Part shown: in pieces, positions 17,816-26,913 of the stretch | How the letters are laid out: the number at the start of each line of letters is the position of its first letter | How positions within the stretch are numbered: the first letter of the stretch is position 1 | The notes under the pieces: generated by a model | What the model was told of the DNA's origin: nothing | The model's database searches: none | Seen by the model: the letters and a program-made list of their open reading frames with translations, nothing else | Translations under genes and position numbers: made by a program | DNA from: Pseudosulfitobacter pseudonitzschiae | GTDB taxonomy: Bacteria > Pseudomonadota > Alphaproteobacteria > Rhodobacterales > Rhodobacteraceae | Length of the DNA: 64,000 bases | Reading direction: 5' to 3' | Assembly (NCBI RefSeq): GCF_002222635.1 | Contig: NZ_CP022415.1 | Location: 1,116,001 to 1,180,000 of the forward strand

Positions 17816-19201
17816 TTATTTGTATGTCACGGTTTTGACCGCTTCGATAACATCGGCGGTGGTGACCAAGGCGTGTTTTTCCAGATTGGCAGCATAGGGC
17901 ATCGGCACATCCTTGCCCGTACAGTTGATCACCGGCGCATCGAGGTAATCGAACGCCTCCTGCATCAGAACCGCGCTGATGTAGCCGCCGACCGACCCTT
18001 GGGGCCAGCCTTCTTCGACGGTCACGCAGCGGTTGGTTTTCTGCACCGATTTGATGATGCTGGCGGTGTCCATCGGGCGCAGCGTGCGCAGGTCGATCAC
18101 CTCGGCTTCGATGCCCTCTTCGGCCAGTTTTCCGGCTGCTTCCAGGGCATAGGTCATGCCGATGCCAAAGCTGACGATGGTCACGTCGCTGCCTTCCCGC
18201 CAGATGCGGGCCTTGCCGAAGGGCACGGTGTAGTCATCATCCTCGGGCACATCAAAGCTGCGGCCATAGAGGATTTCGTTTTCCAGAAAGATCACCGGGT
18301 TCGGATCGCGGATCGCGGATTTCATCAACCCTTTGTAGTCCGATGCCGAATAGGGCATCGCCACTTTCAGGCCGGGGATCTGCATGTACCACGCGGCATA
18401 ATCCTGACTGTGCTGTGCACCGACGCGGGCGGCGGCACCGTTGGGGCCACGGAACACCATAGGCGCGCCCATCTGGCCGCCGGACATATACAACGTCTTG
18501 GCCGCCGAGTTGATGATCTGGTCGATGGCCTGCATGCCGAAGTTCCACGTCATGAACTCGACAATCGGGCGCAGACCGCCAAAGGCCGCACCGACGCCGA
18601 TACCGGCAAAGCCGTGTTCCGTGATCGGCGTGTCGATGACCCGCTTGGCGCCGAATTCATCCAGCAACCCTTGGGAAATCTTGTAGGCGCCTTGGTATTC
18701 GGCCACCTCTTCGCCCATGAGGAACACGTTTTCGTCGCGGCGCATCTCTTCGGCCATGGCGTCGCGCAGGGCCTCGCGCACCGTCTGCTGTTTCAGTTTG
18801 GTGCCCTCGGGCCAGTCCGGGGTGGTATCGGCTTCGGGCGCTGCGGGGGCAGGGTGGTCCATGCCAGCGGGGGCGTTGTCGCCGCTTTTTTCGGCGGCGG
18901 GGGCCTCTGCCTTGGCGGGCTCTGAGGGTTTCGAGACCTCGATGTCTCCGACCTCTTCGCCTTCTTCGACCAGGATCGCGATGGTGGTGTTTACTTTCAC
19001 ACCCTCGGTGCCTTCTTCGATCAGGATCTTTCCGATCACACCTTCGTCGACGGCTTCGAACTCCATCGTCGCCTTGTCGGTTTCGATCTCGGCCATAATG
19101 TCACCGGATTTGACGGTGTCACCTTCCTTGACCAGCCATTTGGCCAGCGTGCCTTCTTCCATGGTGGGGCTCAGGGCGGGCATCAGAATTTCGGTTGCCA
19201 T
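17816..19201 (-). CDS. pdhB: Pyruvate dehydrogenase E1 beta subunit with N-terminal lipoyl domain
   Basis: A 461-residue E1-beta. Unusually for bacteria at large but normal in alphaproteobacteria, residues 1-80 form a lipoyl domain with Lys43 in ETDKATME, followed by an acidic/proline linker and the true E1-beta transketolase-like domain ([27 protein letters not shown] onward, split here, and ending [17 protein letters not shown]). With pdhA it forms the alpha2beta2 heterotetramer that decarboxylates pyruvate. The lipoyl domain is nearly identical to that of pdhC, pointing to duplication. pdhA ends 3 bases before it. Confidence 0.97.
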   Translation of the reverse strand: MATEILMPALSPTMEEGTLAKWLVKEGDTVKSGDIMAEIETDKATMEFEAVDEGVIGKILIEEGTEGVKVNTTIAILVEEGEEVGDIEVSKPSEPAKAEAPAAEKSGDNAPAGMDHPAPAAPEADTTPDWPEGTKLKQQTVREALRDAMAEEMRRDENVFLMGEEVAEYQGAYKISQGLLDEFGAKRVIDTPITEHGFAGIGVGAAFGGLRPIVEFMTWNFGMQAIDQIINSAAKTLYMSGGQMGAPMVFRGPNGAAARVGAQHSQDYAAWYMQIPGLKVAMPYSASDYKGLMKSAIRDPNPVIFLENEILYGRSFDVPEDDDYTVPFGKARIWREGSDVTIVSFGIGMTYALEAAGKLAEEGIEAEVIDLRTLRPMDTASIIKSVQKTNRCVTVEEGWPQGSVGGYISAVLMQEAFDYLDAPVINCTGKDVPMPYAANLEKHALVTTADVIEAVKTVTYK

Positions 19202-19204
19202 GGA

Positions 19205-20215
19205 TCAAGCCTCCTGCGGAATTTCGGTTGCGTAAATGTCGGTCCACAGCTCGTCGAGCGCGGGTTCGGGGCTGTTCTTGGCGAATTCGGCGCTGTCGTT
19301 CACGATGTCCTTGATCTTCTTGTCGATGGCTTTCAGATCCTCTTCGGTCGCATGCTCGCCTTGCAGCAGCAGTGTGCGCACGGCCTCGATCGGGTCACGC
19401 TCGTCGCGCATTTTCTGCACTTCCTCGCGGGTCCGGTATTTTGCCGGGTCCGACATCGAATGGCCGCGGTAGCGGTAGGTCTTGATTTCCAGAATATACG
19501 GGCCCTTGCCCGAACGGCAGTGGGCCACGGCGGTCTCGCCTGCGGCTTTCACCGCCAGCACGTCCATGCCATCCACAGCCTCGCCGGGAATGCCGAACGC
19601 CTTGCCGCGCTCCCAGATTTCGGCGCTGGAGGTCGAGCGTTGCTGCGATGTGCCCATGGCGTACTGGTTGTTTTCAATAATGAAAATGCAGGGCAACTGC
19701 CAAAGTGCGGCCATGTTGAAGGTCTCGTAAACCTGACCCTGATTGGCCGCGCCATCGCCGAAATAGGTGAAGGTGACGGCGTCGTTGCCCTTGTATTTGT
19801 CGGCAAAGGCCAGCCCCGCGCCCAGCGGCACGTTGGCACCGACGATGCCGTGACCGCCGTAAAAGCGCTTGTCCTTCGAGAACATGTGCATCGAGCCGCC
19901 CTTGCCCTTGGAATAGCCATCCTCGCGGCCGGTCAGCTCGGCCATGACGCCGTTGGGGTCCATGCCGCAGGCCAGCATGTGGCCGTGGTCGCGGTAGGTG
20001 GTGATGCGGCTGTCGCCTTCCTTTGCAGTGGCTTCCAGACCGACAACAACGGCCTCCTGACCGATGTAGAGGTGGCAGAAACCGCCGATCAGCCCCATGC
20101 CGTAAAGCTGTCCTGCCTTTTCCTCGAAACGCCGGATCAGCAGCATGTCGTGGTAATAGGCCTTAAGCTCCTCTGCCGAAACATTCGGCTTCTTGGTGGT
20201 CTTTCTGGCGGCCAT
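19205..20215 (-). CDS. pdhA: Pyruvate dehydrogenase E1 alpha subunit
   Basis: A 336-residue E1-alpha that binds thiamine diphosphate and decarboxylates pyruvate. The TPP motif begins GDGAANQGQVYETFNMA and ends with IIENN; the phospho-loop-like RYRGHSMSDPAKYRTREE is present. First gene of the pdhABC operon. A strong 18-base palindrome lies 23 bases before the start codon, overlapping where a promoter would be, so this operon is probably controlled by a DNA-binding repressor or activator. The same type of site stands before lpd. Confidence 0.97.
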   Translation of the reverse strand: MAARKTTKKPNVSAEELKAYYHDMLLIRRFEEKAGQLYGMGLIGGFCHLYIGQEAVVVGLEATAKEGDSRITTYRDHGHMLACGMDPNGVMAELTGREDGYSKGKGGSMHMFSKDKRFYGGHGIVGANVPLGAGLAFADKYKGNDAVTFTYFGDGAANQGQVYETFNMAALWQLPCIFIIENNQYAMGTSQQRSTSSAEIWERGKAFGIPGEAVDGMDVLAVKAAGETAVAHCRSGKGPYILEIKTYRYRGHSMSDPAKYRTREEVQKMRDERDPIEAVRTLLLQGEHATEEDLKAIDKKIKDIVNDSAEFAKNSPEPALDELWTDIYATEIPQEA

Positions 20216-20237
20216 GCGCGACCCTCCCTGACGTTAA

Positions 20238-20255
20238 TAGTTTAGCGTTAAACTA
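20238..20255. promoter_or_regulatory. Operator-like palindrome upstream of pdhA
   Basis: TAGTTTA-GCGT-TAAACTA: perfect 7-base arms around a GCGT centre. Its reverse complement differs from the lpd site at only one base within the central 18. Position 23 bases before the pdhA ATG fits an operator. Confidence 0.75.
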
Positions 20256-20334
20256 TCTTTTATCGGATTCGGTGCTGTCATGCGAGAGGTTATATGAGCA
20301 AAAGACAATCCGCGCCCGTATGTTGGTGCAATGC

Positions 20335-20523
20335 CTAGTTTTCATGCGGATTGAACCAGCGGACTGGGGTAAAACGCCAGTGCTCCCGCAGGGTGCTTGT
20401 GGTGCCGATGCGCCTGTTGGTGCCGCTCGGGATCAGCGTGCCGCTGTCAAACGTAGCGTTGTCGTTCTTGGTAAACAGGGCAGGCAGCGAAACGGACAAC
20501 GGGGATTCCACATGAGATCGCAC
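20335..20523 (-). CDS. Possible small hypothetical protein (weak)
   Basis: An open frame of 62 codons with a GTG start, between ftsB and pdhA on the same strand, in a 380-base gap. Its C-terminal part STLREHWRFTPVRWFNPHEN reads like a real protein (basic, aromatic) rather than noise, but there is no ribosome binding site and no family I recognise. It would lie on the transcript leading to pdhA only if that starts far upstream. Treat as unproven. Confidence 0.25.
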   Translation of the reverse strand: MRSHVESPLSVSLPALFTKNDNATFDSGTLIPSGTNRRIGTTSTLREHWRFTPVRWFNPHEN

Positions 20524-20596
20524 TTTTTGAACAAAAGTTAACTTCGCATAAAACTGTAGGGTGGGCGTTGGAAGCTTTTAGACGAACGCTCTGAAA

Positions 20597-20896
20597 TTAA
20601 CGAATGACGATCTCGTCAGCCCTTACCATTCCAAGGATACTGCGTGCCTGCTCGTCCAGAAGATCAAGGTCCAGATAATCGTCGGACAACCTGTGGGTAA
20701 GGTTTTCCATTCTGGACACATCGGCACTAACATCTTTAAGTTGAACAGTTAACGCGCGCGCCTCGGCATCAATCTGCGCCCGTTGGAACAATCCGAAATC
20801 CCCCTGCACGGCGGCAAAGGTAAAATAGACGCACAGGGCAAAAGCCACAGCGAAAAAAATGAATCTACCAAATGCAGGGCGCGCGATGCGGGTCAT
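20597..20896 (-). CDS. Septum formation initiator (FtsB/DivIC family)
   Basis: A 99-residue small bitopic membrane protein. Start set at 20896 (MTRIARPAFGRFIFFAVAFAL), giving an N-terminal transmembrane helix at about residues 9-30, followed by a heptad coiled coil (AEARALTVQLKDVSADVSRMENLTHRLS) and the conserved tail LDLLDEQARSILGMVRADEIVI. This is the FtsB/DivIC layout, a scaffold of the divisome that links FtsQ and FtsL. Position between pgk and pdhA is common in Rhodobacterales. Symbol left open because the family has several names. Confidence 0.85.
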   Translation of the reverse strand: MTRIARPAFGRFIFFAVAFALCVYFTFAAVQGDFGLFQRAQIDAEARALTVQLKDVSADVSRMENLTHRLSDDYLDLDLLDEQARSILGMVRADEIVIR

Positions 20897-21064
20897 GAGT
20901 GCTGCCTTCAATGCCGCCTCTTGGGTGGGCGATGGTCCAGTTATGCCACGTTTGATTCGCAAAGGGAATCCCCCGATTCGCCGCTTTCGAAGACAATCGG
21001 AGCGGGTGAACCGTTCGCGCAACACTTGGGCTCTTTGTGCCGCAGCACTCGGGCGTGCGAGGGA

Positions 21065-22255
21065 TCAGGACAGCGCGGCCACGCCTGGCAATTCCTTACC
21101 TTCCATCCATTCCAGAAACGCGCCGCCCGCAGTGGAGATATAGGTAAAATCGTCCGCAGCTCCGGCCTGATTGAGGGCGGCAACCGTGTCACCGCCACCT
21201 GCAACGGTCACCAGCGCGCCGTCGCGGGTCAGCTTGGCGGCGGCCAGCGCTGCGGCCACGGTGGCGGTGTCGAAGGGCGCGATTTCAAATGCACCCAGCG
21301 GGCCGTTCCAGATCAGCGTTTTCAAGCTTTCAAAGGCGGCGACGATCTCGACCACGGCGGCGTCGCCCGCGTCCAGTACCATCTGGTCGGCGGCCAGCGC
21401 GGTGCTAGCGTTCAGCGTTACCACCTCATAGGCGGCACCAGCGGCAAATTCGCGCGCCACGCGGCCATCGACGGGCAGGATCACGCGGCAGCCGCGTGTT
21501 TTCGCCTCGTCCAGAATGGCGCGGGCGGTGTCCAGCAGATCATCCTCGCGCAGCGATGCGCCCATGTCTGCGCCCATCGCGGCCAGAAATGTGTTGGCCA
21601 TACCGCCGCCGATCACCAGAATATCCAGCTTTTGTACGAGGTTTTGCAGCAGGTCGATCTTGGTCGACACCTTGGCCCCGCCGACGACTGCGCCAACCGG
21701 ACGCTCGGGCGCGCTCAACGCGCCTTCCAGCGCTTGCAGCTCGGCCTGCATCAAACGGCCCGCACAGGCGGGCAGCAACCGCGCCAGTGCTTCGGTGCTG
21801 GCATGCGCACGGTGCGCTGCGGAGAACGCATCGTTGCAATAGATGTTACCCAGACCTGCAAGGCGCGCGGCAAAATCGGGATCGTTCTTTTCTTCACCGG
21901 GATTGAAGCGGATGTTTTCCAGCAGCAGCACTTCGGCGCCTAAGATCTCGTCGGTGCCAGCCTCTGCGGCGTCCAGCGTTTCGATCAGACGTACTTTGCG
22001 CCCCAACGCCTTGGACAGGGCAGGGACAACAACCCGCAGGCTCAGATCCAGCACTACTTTGCCCTTGGGACGCCCAAAGTGGGCGATAAGAACGGGCGTG
22101 CCGCCTTGGTCAAGAATATACTGCACTGTCGGCACGATCCGCTCGATGCGGGTGGCGTCGGTCACTTGGCCGTTTTCCACCGGCACATTGATGTCCACGC
22201 GGCACAACACGCGTTTGCCGTTCAGGTCCATGTCGTCCAGTGTCTTCCAAGCCAT
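21065..22255 (-). CDS. pgk: Phosphoglycerate kinase
   Basis: A 396-residue glycolytic/gluconeogenic enzyme converting 1,3-bisphosphoglycerate and ADP to 3-phosphoglycerate and ATP. Start at 22255 ([21 protein letters not shown]). Signatures: the [12 protein letters not shown]-terminal loop, [25 protein letters not shown], and the C-terminal nucleotide loop [14 protein letters not shown] followed by [19 protein letters not shown]. Divergent from the cyclophilin ppiB. Unlike pdhA and the gap genes, I see no CG-centred palindrome in its upstream region. Elsewhere in this window are its pathway neighbours gap and tkt. Confidence 0.97.
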   Translation of the reverse strand: MAWKTLDDMDLNGKRVLCRVDINVPVENGQVTDATRIERIVPTVQYILDQGGTPVLIAHFGRPKGKVVLDLSLRVVVPALSKALGRKVRLIETLDAAEAGTDEILGAEVLLLENIRFNPGEEKNDPDFAARLAGLGNIYCNDAFSAAHRAHASTEALARLLPACAGRLMQAELQALEGALSAPERPVGAVVGGAKVSTKIDLLQNLVQKLDILVIGGGMANTFLAAMGADMGASLREDDLLDTARAILDEAKTRGCRVILPVDGRVAREFAAGAAYEVVTLNASTALAADQMVLDAGDAAVVEIVAAFESLKTLIWNGPLGAFEIAPFDTATVAAALAAAKLTRDGALVTVAGGGDTVAALNQAGAADDFTYISTAGGAFLEWMEGKELPGVAALS

Positions 22256-22386
22256 CGTTTCGTTCCCTTGATCCAATCCCTTGCGCGGTGTTTCGCGGCA
22301 TTTGGCGCTCAGGTCAATGCAGCGGCTTGGCAAAAGCGGGTGCGCAGCTTAGGTATCCAAGCAATACCAAGACAGAGGAGCCGAAA

Positions 22387-22896
22387 ATGGCCGAGATCAA
22401 AGACCCGGAAAACACCATCCTTATGGAACTGAAGGGTGGCACCGTCACCATCCAGCTGCTGCCCGACCTTGCCCCAAAACATGTCGAGCGCATGAAGGAG
22501 CTGGCCCGCGCCGGTGAATATGACAACGTCGCGTTCCACCGCGTCATCGACGGCTTTATGGCCCAGACCGGTGATGTGCAGAATGGCGATATGGAAGACG
22601 GCTTTAACATCCGCGCTGCTGGCACCGGTGGGTCGGACAAGCCCGACCTGCCTGCCGAATTCTCCAAGGTGCCGCACGCGCGTGGCACCATCGGTGCGGC
22701 CCGTTCGGCCAACCCCAACAGCGCCAACAGCCAGTTCTTTATCAACTTCAAAGACAATGATTTCCTGAACGGCCAATACACCGTTTACGGTCAGGTCATT
22801 TCCGGCATGGAGCATGTCGACGCGTTGACCCGTGGCGAGCCGCCCGCGCAGCCCGACCGCATGATCAGCGTCAAGGTTGCCGCAGATGTTGCGTAA
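22387..22896 (+). CDS. ppiB: Cytosolic peptidyl-prolyl cis-trans isomerase (cyclophilin)
   Basis: A 169-residue cyclophilin that speeds proline isomerisation in folding proteins. No signal peptide, so cytosolic. Conserved catalytic elements are FHRVIDGFMAQTGD, the SANSQFFINFKDND loop and LNGQYTVYGQVISGM. Start at 22387 after a GAGGAG ribosome binding site. A second, exported cyclophilin follows, overlapping by 11 bases. Both share the HRVIDGFMAQTGDV segment, so they probably arose by tandem duplication. Confidence 0.94.
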   Translation: MAEIKDPENTILMELKGGTVTIQLLPDLAPKHVERMKELARAGEYDNVAFHRVIDGFMAQTGDVQNGDMEDGFNIRAAGTGGSDKPDLPAEFSKVPHARGTIGAARSANPNSANSQFFINFKDNDFLNGQYTVYGQVISGMEHVDALTRGEPPAQPDRMISVKVAADVA

Positions 22897-23437
22897 CCTT
22901 CTGATCCCTCTTGCTTTTGTGGCCAGCCCTGCGCTGGCCACCGGTCTTGCGATTGAGGTGGAAGGCGAGTCTGCCAGTGGCACGATCCAGATCGACCTGC
23001 TGGACGATGTGGCGCCCGGACATGTGGCGCGTATCGCCGAACTGGCAAAGTCGGGCGCTTATGACGGCGTGGTGTTCCATCGCGTCATCGACGGCTTTAT
23101 GGCCCAGACCGGCGATGTGGAATTCGGCAAATCTGGCGGAGACACGTCCCGCGCAGGCATGGGCGGATCGGATCAGCCCGACCTCGTGCAAGAATTCTCG
23201 GACATCCCGTTCGAGCGTGGCGTGGTGGGCATGGCGCGTTCGCAAAGCGTGGACAGCGCCAACAGCCAGTTTTTCATCATGTTTACCGAATATCCCTCGT
23301 TGAATGGCCAATACACTGTGGTGGGCCGTGTGACCGAAGGACTGGACGTACTCGACAGTTTGAAACTGGGCGACCCGCGGTCCGGTGCCATCGACGGGCA
23401 GCATGACGTGATGAAATCGGTGACTGTCACCGAGTGA
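22886..23437 (+). CDS. Periplasmic peptidyl-prolyl cis-trans isomerase (cyclophilin)
   Basis: A 183-residue cyclophilin with an N-terminal signal peptide (MLRNLLIPLAFVASPALA, cut likely after ALA). Catalytic motifs FHRVIDGFMAQTGD and SANSQFFIMFTEYPSLNGQY are present. It acts on folding of exported proteins in the periplasm. It overlaps ppiB by 11 bases, so both are co-translated from one message. A stem-loop at 23474-23503 may end the transcript. Confidence 0.93.
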   Translation: MLRNLLIPLAFVASPALATGLAIEVEGESASGTIQIDLLDDVAPGHVARIAELAKSGAYDGVVFHRVIDGFMAQTGDVEFGKSGGDTSRAGMGGSDQPDLVQEFSDIPFERGVVGMARSQSVDSANSQFFIMFTEYPSLNGQYTVVGRVTEGLDVLDSLKLGDPRSGAIDGQHDVMKSVTVTE

Positions 23438-23473
23438 TCGGGGCTTAACCGCTCTGTTCCCCGACCCATTCGG

Positions 23474-23503
23474 CAGGCCTTCGCAGTGATCTGCGGGGGC
23501 CTG
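23474..23503 (+). terminator. Weak terminator-like stem-loop after cyclophilin pair
   Basis: CAGGCC-tt-CGCAG / CTGCG-gg-GGCCTG stem with a TGAT loop and an internal mismatch; only a short T-rich stretch follows. Confidence 0.45.
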
Positions 23504-23615
23504 TTGCTTATGTGGACCTGACATGCGCTTCCGTATGGCTTTATCTTTTGTGCATCCTTTGTCACACGGGTGCCAACCTGACTGCACGCCACAGGGCCAA
23601 GGAGCATTCGACACC

Positions 23616-24785
23616 ATGCAGATTGTTGCGCGACTTATGCGGGCCTTGGGTCCGGCCTTGCCCGCTGTCCATCCCGTCGAGGCGCTGCGTGCTGGTGTCG
23701 GGGCCTTTATCGGGCTGGCCGTGGTAGGGATGCTCGTCTTGTCACCGGTGGTCGATCTGCAAACGGGTCTCTACCTGATTGCCCCGTTCGGAGCCAGCGC
23801 GGTGCTGTTGTTTGCCGTGCCCAACGCGCCACTGGCGCAGCCGTGGTCTGCGGTGGTGGGCAACACGCTGGCGGCGTTGATTGGCGTGGCCGTTTGCATG
23901 ACGGTTCCCGAGCCGGCAATGCGAATCGCGCTGGCGGTGGGGCTGTCGATTGCGGTGATGATCCTGTGCCGCGCAGTACACCCACCCGCAGGGGCCGTGG
24001 CGATGACCGCCGCAATGAACCCTGAAGCAGTGGACAGGCTTGGGTTCTGGTTTGCGCTGGCACCTGTGGCCTTGGGCACCGTTGCGCTGGTGGTGCTGGC
24101 GATGATCTATGCGCGCCTGACCGGTCGCCGCTATCCGTTCCGGCATTTCGAAGACCGCAACGCCCAAGGCACGACAGACCCTGCGTCGATCCAACGTCTG
24201 GGGCTGAGCGAGGCCGAGTTGACCGACCTGCTTGAGCGCTATCGCCAGTCGTTCAACATGGGCGTCGAGGATCTGGCCCGACTGATCGGGGCCGCTGAAT
24301 TGCAGGCGGCAGGACATCGCACCAGTCCAATGATAGCTGCCGACGTCATGTCGCGTGATCTGGTCACAGTGGCGGCTGATACGCCTGTGTCAGAGGTGGC
24401 CGACCTGTTCCGGCGGCACAAATGCACCTCTCTGCCTGTGGTTGGTCCCGAGGACAGGTTTCTGGGTGTGATCTTTCAAATGCACCTGATCGACCGCGCC
24501 CGTGACGACGCACTGCGCTTGAACCGTGGTTTTGGCGCGGCGATGGCGCGGATGCTGGACCGCAGCCGTGATCGTCCGGCGCAGGCGCATGAGATCATGG
24601 GCGTGGCCGGTCCACGCGCCACGCCAGAGACGCCGATTGCGGCACTGTTGCCGCTGATGGCCGAAGGGGCCGTGGACGCAGTGCCCGTGTTGCAGCGGGG
24701 GCGTCTGCGGGGGATCGTCACCCGCACCGATCTGATTGCGGCCTTGGCCAAGCTCAGCCTGCATCAGCCCGATCAGCACAGCTGA
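23616..24785 (+). CDS. HPP-family integral membrane protein with C-terminal CBS pair
   Basis: A 389-residue protein. Residues 1-165 hold four to five membrane helices with the HPP signature (ILCRAVHPPAGAVAMTAAMNP) of the family PF04982. Residues about 230-385 form a pair of CBS domains (ADVMSRDLVTVAADTPVSEVADLFRRHKCTSLPVV and, later, GPRATPETPIAALLPLM... GIVTRTDLIAAL), which usually sense adenosine nucleotides. HPP proteins in plants and cyanobacteria have been linked to nitrite transport, but the substrate here is unknown. Start at 23616 after AAGGAG. Stands alone on the plus strand, convergent with bactofilin. Confidence 0.85.
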   Translation: MQIVARLMRALGPALPAVHPVEALRAGVGAFIGLAVVGMLVLSPVVDLQTGLYLIAPFGASAVLLFAVPNAPLAQPWSAVVGNTLAALIGVAVCMTVPEPAMRIALAVGLSIAVMILCRAVHPPAGAVAMTAAMNPEAVDRLGFWFALAPVALGTVALVVLAMIYARLTGRRYPFRHFEDRNAQGTTDPASIQRLGLSEAELTDLLERYRQSFNMGVEDLARLIGAAELQAAGHRTSPMIAADVMSRDLVTVAADTPVSEVADLFRRHKCTSLPVVGPEDRFLGVIFQMHLIDRARDDALRLNRGFGAAMARMLDRSRDRPAQAHEIMGVAGPRATPETPIAALLPLMAEGAVDAVPVLQRGRLRGIVTRTDLIAALAKLSLHQPDQHS

Positions 24786-24805
24786 CAGGGCAAGCCGCGC
24801 AAACG

Positions 24806-24842
24806 AAAACGGGCGTCGCGGCAATGCCGGACACCCGTTTCC
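24806..24842. terminator. Stem-loop between HPP gene and bactofilin gene
   Basis: AAACGGGcGTC / GaCaCCCGTTT inverted repeat in the gap between convergent genes; A-rich left and T-rich right flank fit a bidirectional terminator. Confidence 0.6.
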
Positions 24843-24863
24843 TATTCAATTGTACGGCAGGCC

Positions 24864-25394
24864 TCAGCTTTGCGGCTGGCCTTGCGGTTTGGCGGGGGCA
24901 GGCGCCGCGGCGGCAGGTGCGGATTTGGCACCACCGGGGTTCAGCGGATCGTCCTGACGCTGAACCGACCCTTCGAAGTGCGCACCGCTTTCGATTGCGA
25001 TAGTCTTGTGGATGATGTCGCCTTCGACCCGTGCGGTCGATGTCAGGCGAACCTTCAGGCCACGCACACGGCCAACGATGCGGCCGTTGATCACCACGTC
25101 ATCGGCGGTTACTTCGCCTTTGATGGTTGCGGTTTCGCCGATGGTCAGCAGGTGGGCGCGAATGTCGCCTTCCACCGTTCCCTCGACCTGAATGTCACCG
25201 GTTGTCTTGAGGTTGCCGGTGATGTGCAGATCCGAGGACAGGACCGAGGCAGGTGGCTTTGCCTTGGGCGCGCTGGCCTTGAATTCATTGGACTTCGGCG
25301 TAGCCGACGCAGTTTGTGCCGCAGCAGCAGGTGCGTTGGTCTTGGTTGCGTCGTCTTTGGGTCCGGGATCGTTGATTTTGCTCTTAGAAAACAT
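24864..25394 (-). CDS. Bactofilin
   Basis: A 176-residue cytoskeletal bactofilin (polymer-forming, DUF583). A disordered Ala/Pro/Lys-rich start (about 1-50) precedes a beta-helical core (about 53-146) with repeats like GDIQVEGTVEGDIRA, IKGEVTADDVVINGRIVGRV and AHFEGSVQRQ, then a disordered tail. Bactofilins form nucleotide-free filaments that position cell-wall enzymes. Overlaps by 11 bases the gene of an M23 peptidase, which is its usual partner, so the pair probably acts as a local wall-remodelling unit in cell shape or polar growth. Confidence 0.93.
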   Translation of the reverse strand: MFSKSKINDPGPKDDATKTNAPAAAAQTASATPKSNEFKASAPKAKPPASVLSSDLHITGNLKTTGDIQVEGTVEGDIRAHLLTIGETATIKGEVTADDVVINGRIVGRVRGLKVRLTSTARVEGDIIHKTIAIESGAHFEGSVQRQDDPLNPGGAKSAPAAAAPAPAKPQGQPQS

Positions 25395-26736
25395 CGTTTG
25401 CAGCCTTGATATAGATCATGGGGTTTACAGCTTTGCCGCCAACGCGGACTTCGTAGTGCAGGTGCACGCCGGTCACCCGTCCAGACGCTCCCATATCACC
25501 GATACGATCCCCGCGCGAGACCCTTTGGCCAACTTTCACGCGAAGCTTCGACATATGGGCGTAACGGGTCTCGATTCCGAACTCGTGCTGGATCTTGACC
25601 AAGCGGCCGTAACCGCTGGACCAGCCTGCGTGAACCACCACACCATCGGCGGTGGCATAAAGCGGTGTGCCGTTCGGCGCGGCGAAATCAACACCTTTGT
25701 GCATCCGTCGACCGCCGGTTTTGGGGTCGCGGCGAAAGCCAAAGCTGGAGGTGAAGCGGAAGGAGTTTTTCACCGGAACGGCAAAGGGTGCCTTTTGCGC
25801 CGCTATACGGTACAGATTTAACTGGTCCATCTGGCCCAATAAACGGTTGGCCCGCAGCGCATCGGCGTTGGGTTCTTCACCGCGTGTCGAGAAAGACAGC
25901 GGCGTCAACGGGCCACCCTGACCGGAATAGCCGCGGCGCACCTGTTCGATAATCTGTTTGGTGGGCATCCCTGCATCGCGGAACATCTTGTCCAGCGGCG
26001 CAACCGAGATGGTCATCGCGTCTTCCAACTGGCGGAAAATCGCGTCGTTCTGGTCTTGCATCATGGCGATCTGTTCAGACAGTTCGTCGGCGGCCAGTAG
26101 GGCATCTTGCGCATCGCGGGCGATCTGGTCACGCTCGGCTGCGGTTTCGGCAAGAGCGGTGGCGACAAAATCCATCGGCGCGCCTGCACCGGAATTGTCC
26201 ATCGCCATACTGGCGTCGCCATTGTCCATACGCTCTCTAAGGGCGACAATCTGCTCGCGGGCGGTTTCACGGTCTTTCATGGTGCCGCGCAGGGTCGACT
26301 GGATCACTTCAATCCCGGTCTCCAGTTCGCGGCGGCGTGTTTCGCTTTCCAGCAGTTCGGATTGCATCACGGAAATCTGGGTAAGGGCGGCGTTAAAGCG
26401 TTCTTGGGCCGCATGTGCTTCGGCAGCCCGCGAGTCGCGCTGCCCAGCCAGATCGTTCAATCGCGCCTGATAGGTGCGCTGGTCGCGTTTGGCCTGTTCG
26501 CGAAAGTTGCCCGACCCGATGCTGTCCATCAAGATCACCGCAGTTGCGACAATTGCCCAAGCAACCAGCAGGGATGATCCCGCAAAGGCCACCAACTGAG
26601 TGCCCGGATGCAAGCGTATGAAACGCGTGTCGGTGTCTGACTTCAGGAAGACCCTGCGTTCCGGAAACCACCGATCAAGAACGGTGTCGATTTTTATTGC
26701 GAGACGTGTGCGCAAAATGCCCGTCCTTTTTCCCAT
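25384..26736 (-). CDS. M23-family membrane-anchored metallopeptidase
   Basis: A 450-residue bitopic protein: a cytoplasmic N-terminus, one transmembrane helix (about residues 47-71), a long periplasmic coiled coil (about 78-240, heptad Leu/Ala/Gln) and a LytM/M23 domain (about 340-445). Zinc ligands and catalytic histidines are in HKGVDFAAPNGTP and HLHYEVRVGG, with SFGFRRDP and YAHMSKL also as expected, so it should be an active endopeptidase on murein. It overlaps the bactofilin gene (stop beyond the bactofilin start), a conserved pair in alphaproteobacteria. Confidence 0.93.
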   Translation of the reverse strand: MGKRTGILRTRLAIKIDTVLDRWFPERRVFLKSDTDTRFIRLHPGTQLVAFAGSSLLVAWAIVATAVILMDSIGSGNFREQAKRDQRTYQARLNDLAGQRDSRAAEAHAAQERFNAALTQISVMQSELLESETRRRELETGIEVIQSTLRGTMKDRETAREQIVALRERMDNGDASMAMDNSGAGAPMDFVATALAETAAERDQIARDAQDALLAADELSEQIAMMQDQNDAIFRQLEDAMTISVAPLDKMFRDAGMPTKQIIEQVRRGYSGQGGPLTPLSFSTRGEEPNADALRANRLLGQMDQLNLYRIAAQKAPFAVPVKNSFRFTSSFGFRRDPKTGGRRMHKGVDFAAPNGTPLYATADGVVVHAGWSSGYGRLVKIQHEFGIETRYAHMSKLRVKVGQRVSRGDRIGDMGASGRVTGVHLHYEVRVGGKAVNPMIYIKAANDVF

Positions 26737-26913
26737 CCCATACGGGCGGTACGTTCCCCAACGCAGTCGCCTCGGACTGTTGCATAAAGACCCCGGTTCA
26801 ATCGGGCAACCGCTTTGGACCTTGTTAGGGGGTTTCGTGCAGATTCGCGGGCAAATGGGCAGAAAACCGCTTAATCAAATCAGCTTAGCGGGCGATCTTT
26901 AAGTCGGCCTACC

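Noticed and set aside
16958-18925. Open frame of 655 codons on the plus strand across pdhC and pdhB
   Set aside because: Antisense shadow of well-identified PDH genes, with His/Phe/Gly-rich sequence and no motifs.
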